NCBI GenBank assembly: GCA_037447655.1
Contig: JBBHKE010000431.1
Coordinates: forward strand, 1-39,611
Direction: 5' to 3'
Origin: Zygnema cylindricum
Lineage: Eukaryota; Streptophyta; Zygnematophyceae; Zygnematales; Zygnemataceae
Length of the DNA stretch: 39,611 nucleotides
A program made the position numbers and the translations under genes. Below the pieces are notes generated by a model, which was not told the origin of the DNA, searched no databases, and saw nothing but the letters and a program-made list of their open reading frames with translations. This document shows, in pieces, positions 1-9,960 of this stretch; the stretch's first letter is position 1; every line of letters begins with the position of its first letter.

Positions 1-451
1 AATGCTTAACTTTTTAACTATCGATTTTATTATTACTATTTTTTTAGGGCTTTTGCCCAGCATAGTAATAGCTCTGAAAATTGCGGAATCTGTACAAGGC
101 TTAAACCTTAAGTATATTTTTGAAAAAGGAGAGAGTATTTGTATACGGTTCGAAAACAACCATGTTGTTCAAGTTTTCAAAGTTAAACAGAGATTTTCTT
201 AGCATTAATATAAACTCCACACTAGTTATTTCTTTACTCTTAACTACGATCCACGGTGTTCAGTGAGGTTCTATGTGTTATTTGTTCAAGTTGGCATTGA
301 AATGTGTGTAAGTATGTACACGTTATGTGTACATTTATCAAAAGTAGAGCCTTTATACTATGATGGGAAATCAATACTTCTTGCTCTTTGATTTTTGAAT
401 TTTAATTTTGCTTTTCTTTTTTTGATTTTTTATTTTTGTTGTCCGAGTGAT
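1..451. other. AT-rich DNA without a supported gene
   Basis: No gene is supported here. A 66-codon open frame begins at base 2, against the window edge. It has a hydrophobic start but no recognisable motif and could be chance or the tail of something outside. The rest is T-rich with no splice or transposon signals that I can defend. Confidence 0.5.
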
Positions 452-669
452 TACACCCTGTATCGCCATTAGCTCTAATGTTTTTTACCACTTGAAACAT
501 CTTTTCTCTGTACACACTTACCTGGTTTTCAATTGGAGACCACCAATAGAAAACTGAGAATCTTGCCTTTCAATCGCAACCGTCAGATCCACAATTCGAC
601 AAGTGTGTACGAAGAAAATATGTTTTAAGTGGCCAAAAAGCATTAACACTAACAGCGGTACAAGGTGTA
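452..669 (+). mobile_element. Foldback MITE, copy 1
   Basis: The ends are long imperfect inverted repeats of about 70 bp. The left arm starts TACACCCTGTATCGCC and the right arm ends GGTACAAGGTGTA. Both ends carry TA, which fits a TA target duplication with termini of the form CACC...GGTG. The centre is about 80 bp and contains the motif caatcgcaaccg. No ORF is present, so this is a non-autonomous element. A second copy lies at 1019-1240 in the opposite orientation. The TA target suggests mariner-like mobilisation, but the family is not identified. Confidence 0.72.
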
Positions 670-1018
670 CTATTGTTAACGTACTTTCACGCATACTTCA
701 ACACTAGCGAGGAAAGAAAGTGTGATTTTTTTGGAGTATTAAATTACTAAAAGAAATAGAAAGTACTAGAAAGTACCTTCTAAGTACAAGAAAGTTTTTT
801 TTAGGGACTAAAAGTTTTGACTTCCTGCATTTTGAGGTGAACATAAAACTTGACCTTGTTTTCATATCAGCAAATTAATATTTTTTATAACAAGAGGAGA
901 GAAAAACTGAATTCATAAGTGAAAAAAGAAAGGAAGCGAGAAAAAAGCAAGTGCTATTTGCTAGATTGAGAGAAGATAGCAAAAAGAACGGAGAGGAAGG
1001 AACGTGAAACGAAACAAG
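670..1018. other. Spacer between two MITE copies
   Basis: AT-rich DNA with short local repeats of the type gaaagtac near 750-795 and a purine-rich stretch at 895-1015. I see no gene, RNA or element end. Confidence 0.5.
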
Positions 1019-1240
1019 TACACCGTATATCTCTATTAGTGTTCATATTTTTTTAGCCACTTAAAACATCTTTTCTCCGTTCACGCTTGCCGGATTATGG
1101 ATCTAACGGTTGCGATTGAAATCCAAGATTTTCATCTTCCGATTGGCGGTCTCCATGTGAAAATCGGACAAGTGTGTACGGAGAAATGATGTTTTAAGTG
1201 GCGAAAAAAATATTAACACTACTAGCGATAACACGGTGTA
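1019..1240 (-). mobile_element. Foldback MITE, copy 2 (inverted)
   Basis: The left end reads TACACCGTATATCTC and the right end GATAACACGGTGTA. The arms share the cacttaaaacatc / gatgttttaagtgg stem with copy 1. The internal segment containing ggttgcgattg is the reverse complement of the copy 1 centre, so the two elements are inverted relative to each other. It again ends in TA on both sides and has no coding capacity. Confidence 0.72.
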
Positions 1241-1491
1241 CCGGTTGAAAGTACGGTAAACTTTCAACTGGAAGTACAATGCCAATATAATTTAAAAGTT
1301 TCGCAAAAGCATTACGTACAAAAATATACAGAGTTAAGTTCACACCATAGATGTCCTATGTGCGTAACACGCACGGATTAAACTAACGATTACTACGTAC
1401 AGTGCACATCAAACGATTTCAGAATTTTTAAAATACGTACCTTATTTTGACTATAAAATTTCAAAATTTTTAAAGATTCAATACCCTAAAA

Positions 1492-1857
1492 AACTGAAAA
1501 GGGCAACGAACTAGCAGCGAGCGGTGGAATTCATGGCATCTCCAACGGCGACTTCTGCTTGAAGACGGATTGGAGGACAGATAAAAATACGTGCGCGCAA
1601 ATGAAGCAAAAGTGCAAAACTGAAAAGTGTAACGAACTTCATTAGTGGCGAGCGGCGGAATTTACGGCGTCTCCAATGGCGGCTTCAGTCTGAAGACGAA
1701 TTGGAGGACAGATAAAAATACGCAAGCGCAAATGAAGCATAACTGAAAAGTGCAACGAACTAGCGGCGAGCGGCGGAATTTACGACGTCTCCAATGGTGG
1801 CTTCCATCTGAAGCCGGATTGGAGGACAAATAAAAATACGCGCGCACAAATGAAGCA
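1492..1857. repeat. Three-copy ~124 bp tandem repeat
   Basis: Copies start at 1492, 1618 and 1741, each beginning aactgaaaag. Each contains a gcgagcggcggaattt-like core, then ggattggaggacagataa and caaatgaagca. The copies differ by substitutions and small indels. Antisense frames across the array are open for about 100 codons, which follows from the repeat and is not evidence of a gene. Confidence 0.8.
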
Positions 1858-2038
1858 ACGTCTTTTTTTAATGTCCATACAATCTTCCGTACATTTTGAA
1901 ATGTGCAAAATTTACGAAATTCACGAAACAAGCGAATACTACGTAGTTTTCGGAAAAAAAGTCCAAATCCGTACGAATTGGATAACAATGGTTCACACCG
2001 AAGGAAACGTCCACCCCGCGCATGGAGCTCCCTATCAA
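1850..2038 (+). other. Weak candidate exon
   Basis: An open frame from an ATG at 1850 runs to cctatcaa, which is followed directly by a consensus-like 5' splice site gtgagt at 2039. The translation has mixed composition with no known motif. The opposite strand is also open over much of the same stretch. No downstream exon can be assigned because a solo LTR starts at 2056. This is offered only as a weak exon candidate. Confidence 0.13.
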
Positions 2039-2474
2039 GTGAGTAGCGATAACCATGTTGAAAGTTATGTATTTTCTAGGTCTGAATAGGAAAAATAAAA
2101 GGAAGAAATAAAGCAAAGGCAGTCTGCTTCTCGCCCCACTCTCCAGTCCCCATACTTGTTGCAGTCACTGAGAGAGAGCTAAAACCATGGCTGCCTATGC
2201 TGAGCTAGAACCATGGCTGCCTATGCTGTCTAAGGTGACAGAAAAATAGGCTACTACTTAGTTTGTACCAAAAATACTGCCGACTCCGGAATTTGATCCT
2301 GGTACCTAAAGTCTGTTAGATTAATCAGTAGGTGATAGCTTTTTCTTGTAGTCTAGGATCAGTGCTAAAACCTATAGGGTACGATAGGTATTTAAGTAGA
2401 TACAAGGCAAAGATTCCATTTAACTGCTATGACAGAATCTTTGGCATGAAACCTGCTGTACCTTTTATGCCGCA

Positions 2475-2503
2475 CGAAACAAATGTTACGGACATTTGTT
2501 TCG
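2475..2503. promoter_or_regulatory. Perfect 12 bp hairpin in LTR U3
   Basis: CGAAACAAATGT, a 5 nt loop, then ACATTTGTTTCG. The same GAAACAAA / TTTGTTTC pairing recurs in the youngest copia LTRs (around 20105-20126 and 25488-25509), so the symmetry is kept across subfamilies. A protein-binding dyad or RNA hairpin is inferred, not shown. Confidence 0.6.
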
Positions 2504-2703
2504 ACGGTCCGGATAAATAGGCGATGTGAAATCGACGGTCGTGGTGTAAGTCGGGATTCCGGAATGGCCGCCTTGGCGTTTTTGGGCGCCGCCACTCCGG
2601 ATTACACGTGGCGACATCGTACGTGGTTGCGGAATTTCCGGAGTGCAAGACATCAAGCTCGGATGTGACAGATGTCACCCGTATGGCCAGTCGTACAGGT
2701 GTC

Positions 2704-2740
2704 GTACAGAAAGTACACCGGCGCCTGTACTTTTTTGTAC
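2704..2740. promoter_or_regulatory. Near-perfect palindrome upstream of LTR TATA box
   Basis: GTACAGAAAGTACA pairs with TGTACTTTTTTGTAC across an 8 bp GC-rich spacer. A related dyad (GTACAGAAAG ... CTTTCTGTAC) occurs in the LTR at 10776-11552, at 11421-11457. It sits ~110 bp upstream of TATAAAT (2848), as expected for a U3 regulatory site. Confidence 0.55.
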
Positions 2741-3875
2741 AGTATAGTCTTGTGATTGGCGCCGTACTTCAGTAGAAGGGGTTTTAGAGAGGGAATAGGA
2801 CTTAGAATATTTCGGGTCGGTAGCCGCCTCTCCCACAGAGCATTTTGTATAAATGGCAAACTTCGACCAGCCATAACTATCAACTCAGTTGACCATTTTC
2901 AGTGATTCTTTTTGCTGAGGACTCACGGGAGTCCAGGCTACACAAGGGTGTAGTCGGTCACAGTTTTTTCTGCCTAGGTGGCTGCATTTCTAAGGGAAAT
3001 TCAAAGTGGGTGAATGTATCCAAATCACATATTCTAACTTTGCATTCTGTGGTGGATTTGAGCAAACACAAAGTCTTGTTTCACAAGGGTGAAGCTTTAA
3101 TGGGGTTATGATTGTCAAGGGGTCAATCATTTGGGTTTATTTAAATTTGGAGTCGGCACTATCTAGATTAGCTTCTTTTGATCTGCGAATTCTGTGTGGC
3201 AATGGAGCCCATAGAATTTCAAACCAGTCTTTTTTTGTAGTGTTGTGTATCTGTGGGGTTTTGCCAATAATCTATATGTACTTTTTTTGGCTTGCCGGTA
3301 ATCGATATATTGACACGATATATAGACACCGATGTTACCGCCGATAAATAGCCGATAAAATCGGTTTTTTATCGCGATAACACCAATACCGATAACTATT
3401 GACGATAATTGTACGGTTCGTGCCGTACAATTGTACTGTTTATTCCATCGTACTGAACCGCTTTTATTCCGTTACACAACAAACGGAAAATATTGTTATA
3501 CGTCGCATGCCACACTATATACAGTGAAAAATATAATTCACTAAACTATAAAGTACTACATTTTTTCCACTTATCGCCGATAACGAATTTGTTGGTCTCG
3601 GAGCAATATATCGGAAACCCTGACTATAACTATCGGTATAGGTATTATCGCGATAAATTTCTTGTCGATACACATAACTACTTTTTAACTTTTTTTACTT
3701 TCGTTTTGACAACCATGGCCTGGTCTTAGCAATTGCTACTTAATCCTACCACACTGTTTTTGACAAAATTGCAGCATCAACATCCCATTCTAAAATCGCC
3801 TTTCCGTACGACCGTCTTGTCTTGTATCCCTCTTATATCCCCACCATGCTTACAACCTAGACTGCCAGAAAAGAG

Positions 3876-3971
3876 TGTCAAACATTATGTTTTACTTCTT
3901 ATGGCTGTTCTTATAGTTGTTGTTGTCAAACATTATGTTTTACTTCTTATGGCTGTTCTTATAGTTGTTGT
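3876..3971 (+). repeat. 48 bp perfect tandem duplication
   Basis: Two adjacent copies start at 3876 and 3924, each beginning tgtcaaacattatg and running through ttatagttgttgt. The corresponding place in the right arm has a single copy, so this duplication arose after the two arms separated. Confidence 0.85.
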
Positions 3972-4194
3972 TGTTGGCTAGGCATGTTTTAGTTGTTTAA
4001 TTCGAGCCTACTTGCTTATTTCTACTCAATCGTTGCTACGATGTTCCATTTATTTAGCTGCATAATATTGTCACTGCCATGCTTTAATCTCTTTGGCATG
4101 TATTTGTACGGGCATTTGTCTACATGAATTTGACATCATGTTCTCTACTTTCTGTAATGACATGGCAAATAATGTGGCAATAGAGTTGATAAAG

Positions 4195-4375
4195 TATATT
4201 GACATTTCTTCTATACCTCTGTACTAAGTCCAATATGACCTTCTCATCTAATGTACGAGGTTGGGTAATACAATCAGACATATCGACCTTACTATCTAGT
4301 GTACAAGGGCGGGTCATATAACCGGAATTGTCGACCTAACTATCCAGCGTATGACGCTTTGTAATATTACCGGTA
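4195..4375. repeat. ~48 bp tandem units inside the inverted-repeat arm
   Basis: Three degenerate units of the form cgaccttactatctagtgta followed by gggtcatataaccgg. The mirror arm at 10300-10500 carries about four, so the number differs between the arms. Confidence 0.6.
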
Positions 4376-4379
4376 ATTT

Positions 4380-4498
4380 AAAGTTTATCCTTATGTGAGT
4401 GTTGTCAAATGTGGATGTGTGTTTTCCAATGTGTGGAATGTGTGGTTGGAATTGTTTGTAGTAATGGGATTTTCTGAGAGGTAGGAGATCCTGTTACA
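4380..4498 (+). mobile_element. Terminal fragment of a gypsy LTR
   Basis: This ~119 bp piece matches in reverse complement the LTR terminus found at 19054-19180 and 32305-32400: shared motifs ttatgtgagtg, ccaatgtgt, gtagtaatggga and agatcctgttaca. It ends CA at 4498 and abuts copia RT sequence. The rest of the LTR is missing, replaced by the end of the inverted-repeat arm. Confidence 0.75.
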
Positions 4499-5490
4499 CC
4501 TTGCTCCACAAATCCTTCGGGCTGTCGCATAAAGATCTCCTCCTCCAACTCTCTATGTAAGAAAGTCGTCTTGATGTCCATTTGATGTACGTCCATGTCT
4601 TCTGCTGCTTCCAGACTTACAAGTATCCGAACGGAGGGAAACCTGACGACAGGGGCAAATGTCTCCTCGTAGTCAATTCCTTCTTTCTAGGTAAATCCTT
4701 TCGCCTCTAACTGAGCCTTGTAGCGCTCAATGGTGTTATCCGGGTTGAGTTTCAATTTAATACCCTACTTACACCCGATTGGCTCTTTGTCAGGAGGACA
4801 GTCCACCAATTCCTATGTATCGGCTGCCATAATCGAAACCATCTCCTCATTAATGACAGTCTTCCACCGGTTCCTCTCACGATAGTTCATCGCCTCACCA
4901 TAAGCCTGGGGTTCATCGGGGTGAGACAATTTGGTTACCTTTTTGTTAACTTGTTTCTCTTGCAGTCTTTTGATGCTTCTCCTTCCACCCTCAAACTATG
5001 ATGGCGGAATAGATGGCTCTCGTGGATTCTTTCAAACAGTTTCGACTTCTCCCCTATCCTTTGATTCCGAGTCTATTTCCACCACGTGTTCCGCTTCGGT
5101 TGGAGTCGGCACTAGGGGTTCCACGGCTAAATCTTCCTCGATCTGATTTGTACCTGCAACATCGTCATCTTCTTGGAAACTTTGATAGTTAGGAAGCTCA
5201 AAGTCATCAGAATTTTCTGACTCAAATCTGATTCTGACTGATTTTGTATGTTTAAAAGGATCTATAGATTTCCCTTCATCCATAACCTCTAGATGATTTA
5301 CTAGGATTATATCTTCTCTCTTAAGATCATAAACTCTATATCCTTTTACATCTTCATCATATCCTAGCAGATATCTTGGTTTTCCTTTCGGGTCTAACTT
5401 CCAATGTGACTGATCTGTGTATAGACTGAATACTTGACTGCCGAAAACCATTAGGTTTGTTCTTGACTGCCGAAAACCATTAGGTTTGTT
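4499..5490 (-). pseudogene. Copia pol fragment: integrase C-terminus to early reverse transcriptase
   Basis: Read on the minus strand from 5490 downwards, this matches the full copia at 19513-25945 from the integrase C-terminal VFGSQVFSL region through LDPKGKPRYLLGYDEDVKGY and the acidic linker. It continues into the first RT motifs (MDVHQMDIKT, EEEIFMRQPEGFVE). It stops inside RT where a gypsy LTR fragment abuts. In-frame stops, including a TGA in the linker near 5032, show it is dead. It begins almost exactly where the plus-strand fragment 6991-9160 ends, so the two are probably halves of one element. Confidence 0.85.
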
Positions 5491-5491
5491 C
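5434..5491. repeat. 29 bp tandem duplication at a rearrangement joint
   Basis: The 29-mer starting ttgactgccgaaaacc and ending tttgttc occurs at 5434-5462 and again at 5463-5491. The unit is copia integrase sequence duplicated exactly where the pol fragment meets the CT-rich repeat. Confidence 0.85.
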
Positions 5492-5928
5492 ATGAGATGT
5501 CAGTGACGCATTTTAGGGCTATAAATTCATTCGACTTTTTCATGGTAAGTTGGAATAAATATTATCTTAAACTATTTGTTTAGGCTTACAACTACTTAAG
5601 CTTCTACCCTCTCTCTATGTCTCTCCCTCTCCCTCTCCCTCTCCTTCTCCCTCCAAGCTTTCCCTTTCAAACTTAAGAAAGAAATATGTAAAAAATCTAA
5701 AGGTTTCGAGCGTTCATTTTCCATGTTTTTCTTTGCATTATCTCTTCATGAGATGTCAGTGACGCCTTTTAGGGTTATAGACTCATTCGACTTTTTCATG
5801 GTAAGTTGGTATAAATATTATCTTAAATAATTTGTTTAGGCTTACAACTACTTAAGCTTCTACCCTCTCTCTATATCTCTCCCTCTCCCTCTCCCTTTCC
5901 CTCTCCCTCTCCCTCTCCCTCTCCCTCA
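5492..5928 (+). repeat. CT-rich repeat units L1-L2
   Basis: Two tandem units about 266 bp apart start catgagatgtcagtgacgc (5491 and 5757). Each continues with cattcgactttttcatgg, acaactacttaagcttctac, and a (CCCTCT)n tract. The first also keeps the tail with cgttcattttccatg. Oppositely oriented copies lie at 9160-9960. The second unit is cut off in its CCCTCT tract by the TG of a copia LTR. Confidence 0.8.
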
Positions 5929-6990
5929 TGTAGAAATTAAAGGTTCTTTTAGTATTTTTTAGGTTTGAAACTTGTAAAGATAAAATGCAAAAAAGAAGTA
6001 GAGGCAGATTGTCTCTAACTCCTCTCTTCAACTCCCACACTTGTCGCAGTTACTGAAGGTTGGAGAGGGAGAAGAGAGCTAGAGCCATGGCTGCCTATGT
6101 TGTCTATAGAGAGAGACAGCACTAGTTTGGTAGGTTTACCAAAAAAGACATTGACAAACCCAAGATTTCATCCTGGTACCTCCCGTCTGTCAAGTTTGGT
6201 GATAGCCGTTAGCTTTATCCTATTAGTCTAGGATCACCGTTGAGGTATATACGGTTCGTTAAATATTTAAAGATGTACACATAGATAAATTCATTGAACT
6301 ATGTGAATTGACTTATGCCACATACGCACAGTTAGAGCATCTGTAGGACTTACGCTACTTCCCGAAACAAACACCGCGCATTTGTTTTTACGACGAAACA
6401 AATACCACGCATTTAATTTTGAGTAAAAATACGCTTTCGATCGGACGACCACTATAGGCGCCGAGATCGCGCAGTAGGTGTTTTGGTGGTTTTTGGTCAC
6501 CCTCGAATCAAGTGACACGTGGCACATCCTCATTGGCTTACGGCATCTCTGGAAAATATGGGAGCGAATCCCGATATGGCATGCGTCGACATTTTGGCCA
6601 TGACGTACGATAGTCGTATAGAAAGTACTTTGGTGCCTATACCTTTCTGTAGGACACAGTATTCTGATTGGTGTTGTTCTCTAGTAGTATAGGGTTTATA
6701 GAGGGATTTAGGACTTAGAAAATTTAGTAGGAAGCAACCTCTCTCCCAGAGCGCTTCTGTACAAAAGGTCAGGTATGACCCTCCATAACGTACTACTCAT
6801 GGGAGCAAATTTAGAGACTCTTGTTGCTATCGACTCAAGGGAGTCTTGTCTTCACCAGGGTGAAGGTGGTTTGAGTTTTCGTCTGTCACGGTGGTAGTTA
6901 TTCTTTTTGAAACACAAAGGGGTTAGGGTTATCCTAGGGGCTTCGTGTGAGGTACTTATTCTGAGGACCTATGGAGGTCTCAGAATAGCA
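5929..6990 (+). mobile_element. 5' LTR of copia-1
   Basis: Starts TGTAGAAATTAAAGG and ends AGAATAGCA, immediately followed by the primer-binding site AGTTATGGGCCCACC. It is colinear with the LTRs of the minus-strand copia (24896-25945 read backwards), sharing cttgtcgcagt, agagccatggctgcc, the GAAACAAA motif and ctcccagagcgcttctgta. It is 1062 bp against 1032-1050 bp for the young copies. No partner LTR remains because the element is broken at 9160. Confidence 0.82.
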
Positions 6991-7005
6991 AGTTATGGGC
7001 CCACC
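6991..7005 (+). promoter_or_regulatory. Primer-binding site, half initiator tRNA-Met type
   Basis: AGTTATGGGCCCACC directly follows the LTR. It is complementary to the anticodon arm of plant initiator tRNA-Met at 14 of 15 positions. The ATG inside is in frame with the gag pseudogene that follows. Confidence 0.65.
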
Positions 7006-9160
7006 CTCTAGGGTGCGCATCTTTAATGGAACTCTCTTCATATACCGGGGGAGTATGATGACATGAGCTCTATGTGAGAAAAGGTTTTGGGGAATAGTGA
7101 GCGGACGGGTGAGGCGTCTATCCGATCTTGGCATCCCTCCACTGTTTGGAGGAAGCAGATTCACCAGAGATGCAAATCCATCTCTAACGGAGGAGGCAAA
7201 GAAAGGGGAGGTGATACACAAAGGAAAGGAGAAAGAGTCAATCACACGGATAGCAACCGGTTCGGCATTCATGTCACCTATTCCAAGGAACGAGGAGAAT
7301 GATACCGATAACTGGGACTATAACAATATGGCGGCAAAACACTTCATCCTCCGCCATCTTACTTAAGGGCTTGCATCTCCTCATTTGCGGGTAGAGAGGG
7401 CATCCAATATTTCGGTGGCTCTCATAGAGATGTATCGAAGTTGTACGATTCAGTAATAGCAGTTGGTTGATCAGAGAATTAATCCATATGTATACAAAGG
7501 AGGGAAGATGTTGAATTGTTGTAATGAGCTCGCAACACTTTTCATGGAGCTAGAGAGTGCTAGAAAAGTAGAAACTGAAAAAGAGAAGGTTAACTACTTG
7601 CTCATGAAGTTACCAGATAAGTTGGAGAATTTAGTCAATCGTGTGTAGGACTTGCCAAATTCAAGGTGGATATGAAATTATGTGGTAGGGATGATTATCG
7701 TTCGGGAGAACACGATTGATATCCAAAGGGGAGGAAATGGTGGGCAAGCCTTGGCAGCCGGGACCGATTGGAGGAACACGGTTCCACGATGCTTAACAGG
7801 AGGGGGAGAAGAAAAATCAGACCGATGAGTTCGGACCGAGGGCACCAAAGGGATTGTGTCATTTTTGTAAGAAGCCAGGGCACTATATGCCGGAGTGCAC
7901 TTAGCTAATTGAACTTTGGTTAAAAAAAGGGGCAAATCGGTGGACCTCTAAGAGGAAAGAAAAGGCTCTTGTGACATAGGTACATAACGAGGAATCTGAG
8001 GACGAGGATGATGAGCTTTTGTTGGATGAGGAGTTTGAGGCGAAGACCAAGGTCGAAATTCCTCGAAAGCAAAAATGAGCTTTCGGAGTATTTAAAGGTG
8101 AAGGAGGTTGGATAGTGGATTCGGATGCCTCCATGCACATGTGTAAGGACAAACATATGTTCACTAAGACGAGAAAGATCCCCACCGTAGAGATAGAGTA
8201 TGGGGATGGGAGGGTAGTTACCACTACTTTGGTAGGATCGGTAGATCTGAAATTCTTAGTGGAGGGAAAGACATCGATATTAACATTCTCTAATGTGTTG
8301 TTTATTCCATAGTTAAACAAAAACCTCATCTCAACGTCTATGTTAGATGATAAGGGTTTTCAGACTAGCACTAGGAAGGGAACCTTTAATGCTAGCTTTG
8401 AGGAGGAAGTTTATTTCATTGCAAAAAAGGGTAGCCAAGGGATATTTAGGCTGATTTTAAGCAATGAAAGAAAGAAACTTTACTATAATGGTGTTCATTA
8501 TGTTGTGGCATAAGAGGCTTAGACATGTGCATTTAGATAAGTTGAAAGAAATGAAAAAGATGGGAATAGTGGAAGGAATTCAGTTCGAAGAAAGTGAAAA
8601 CCTGTAGGTTGTGCTCAAGGTAAGGCACACAGGTTACCCTTCCCAAAAGAAACCACTTATAAAAGAGAAAAAAAATTAGACTTGGTACACACTAATATTT
8701 GGGAACCGGTCAATGTGCCTTCACCCGGGGGTAAGATGTTTATGATGACAATCACTGACGATTGGTCTCGATATTGTAGAGTGTATTTTTTGAAAAATAA
8801 ATAAGAAGCCACACAGATGTTTAAGGAATATAAAGTGTGGAATGAGAAACTCTATAAAACCGCCATTAAGAGAGTAAGGAGTGATAATGGGGGAGAGTAT
8901 ACCTCCAACCAATTTGAGGATTTTCTTAGAGAAGATGGAGTGCAACATCAAAAGACAGTCTCGGAAAATCCTGAGCAAAATACTGTAGCCGAGAGGTTAA
9001 ATAGGACACTAAGTGATAGTGTCAGGACTATGTTGTCAGATAAGAAAGAGATTTTGGGCGGAAGCAATGAACTGTGCAAACTATTTTAAGAATAGAGTTA
9101 TTCTAAGAATAGAGTTCTCACTTTGGCAATAAAAAGCCAAACACCTCATGAGAGATATGG
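6991..9160 (+). pseudogene. Copia-1 gag-protease-integrase pseudogene
   Basis: Colinear with gag and the first part of pol in the young copia. Gag starts at the PBS ATG (6995). Further on come the zinc knuckle CHFCKKPGHYMPEC near 7860 and the protease with DSD in place of DSG near 8120. The integrase zinc site follows (MLWHKRLRHVH, near 8500), and then the core with HTNIWEP (first catalytic Asp changed to Asn), RSDNGGEYTS and AERLNRTLS. Many stops and frameshifts interrupt it. Integrase stops at about 9160 inside the region that normally reads YERWTGRKP, where a GA-rich repeat begins; the missing 3' half lies inverted at 4499-5490. At 7403-7405 it has TCG where the young copy has a TAG stop. 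Confidence 0.87.
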
Positions 9161-9960
9161 AAAACGAACACTCCAAACCTTTGGATTTTTTAGATATTTC
9201 TTTTATAATTTTTAAAAGAAAATCTTGGAGGGAGAAAGAGAGGGAAAGGAAGAGGGAGAGGGAGAGGGAGAGGGAGAGGGAGAAGGAGAGGGAGAGACAT
9301 AAAGAGAGGGTAGAAGCTTAAGTAGTTGTAAGCTTAAACAAATTATTTCAAATAATACTTCCAACTTACCATGAAAAAGTCGAATGAGTCTATAACCCTA
9401 AAAGGCTTCATTGACATCTCATGAAGAGATAAAAACATGGAAAATGAACGCTCGGAACCTTTGGATTTTTTAGATATTTCTTTCTTAAGTTTGAAAGGGA
9501 AAGCTTGGAGGGAGAAGGAGAGGGAGAGGGAGAGAGAGAGAGAGGGAAAGGGAGAGGGAGAGAGAGAGAGAGAGGGAGAGGGAGAGGGAGAGGGAGAGGG
9601 AGAGGGAGAGGAGAAGGAGAGAGAAAGAGAGAGATAAAGAGAGGGTAGAAGATCCAAACAAATCGATAATATTTCAATCGAAAAGCTGACTCATTTCATG
9701 ATCCGAAAATCTTTTGATTTTGATATTTTTTTTAAGGAAACGCTTGAGTGAAAGAAAGGGAAGGGAAGGGAGGGAAGAGAAGGGAGGGGAGAGAGAGAGG
9801 GAGGGAGAGGGAGAGGGTAGAGCAAAGTTGGCCTAAACAAGATAATGGTTTTTCCAACTTACCATGAAAAAGTCGAATGAGTCTATAACCTTGAAAGGCG
9901 TCACTGACGTCTAATGAAGAGATAATGAAAAGAAAAACATGGAAAATGAACGCTTAGAAC
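9160..9960 (-). repeat. GA-rich repeat units R1-R3, inverted relative to 5492-5928
   Basis: Three units, roughly 9160-9422, 9423-9655 and 9656-9960, read as the reverse complement of the left units: ggaaaatgaacgctcg, ttggattttttagatatttc, a (GAGGGA)n tract, gtagaagcttaagtagttg, then ccaacttaccatgaaaaagt and gtcgaatgagtctataac. The third is more diverged. The purine tracts create long low-complexity open frames of Arg-Glu or Ser-Pro-Leu that are not genes. Confidence 0.82.

Larger units (their letters stand above)
2056..3221 (+). mobile_element. Solo LTR of a copia element
   Basis: Starts TGTTGAAAGTTATG and ends AGAATTTCA, flanked by the 5 bp direct repeat aacca at 2051-2055 and 3222-3226. 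It aligns along its length with the copia LTRs at 10776, 13097 and 17355, sharing the ccatggctgcc segment, the CGAAACAAAT hairpin, the gtacagaaagtac palindrome, the tgattgg motif, the gccgcctctc block and the gaattctg end. There is no internal region, so it is a solo LTR left by LTR-LTR recombination. A TATA-like TATAAAT lies at 2848-2854. At 1166 bp it is somewhat longer than its relatives. Confidence 0.88.
3258..4378 (+). repeat. Left arm of a large interrupted inverted repeat
   Basis: Matches, in reverse complement and at very roughly 85-90% identity, the segments 18386-19053 and 10300-10770, which are one arm split by the copia at 10776-18380. The first ~450 bp are rich in short palindromes of the type ccgataa, tatcgcgata and atcgatat. 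The middle part (3710-3970) contains ttgacaaccatggcctgg. The last part holds tandem ~48 bp units. No convincing protein is encoded, and the nature of the original unit is unknown. Confidence 0.78.

Noticed and set aside
2-202. 66-codon frame with hydrophobic N-terminus
   Set aside because: Starts at the window edge, has no motif or splice context, and frames of this length are expected by chance.
9343-9677. Ser-Pro-Leu and Arg-Glu repeat frames
   Set aside because: Products of the GAGGGA/CCCTCT tracts; the same unit occurs several times without conserved start or end.
9160-9960. CRISPR-like array
   Set aside because: The repeats are long, imperfect and separated by low-complexity purine tracts, not by unique spacers; the context is eukaryotic.
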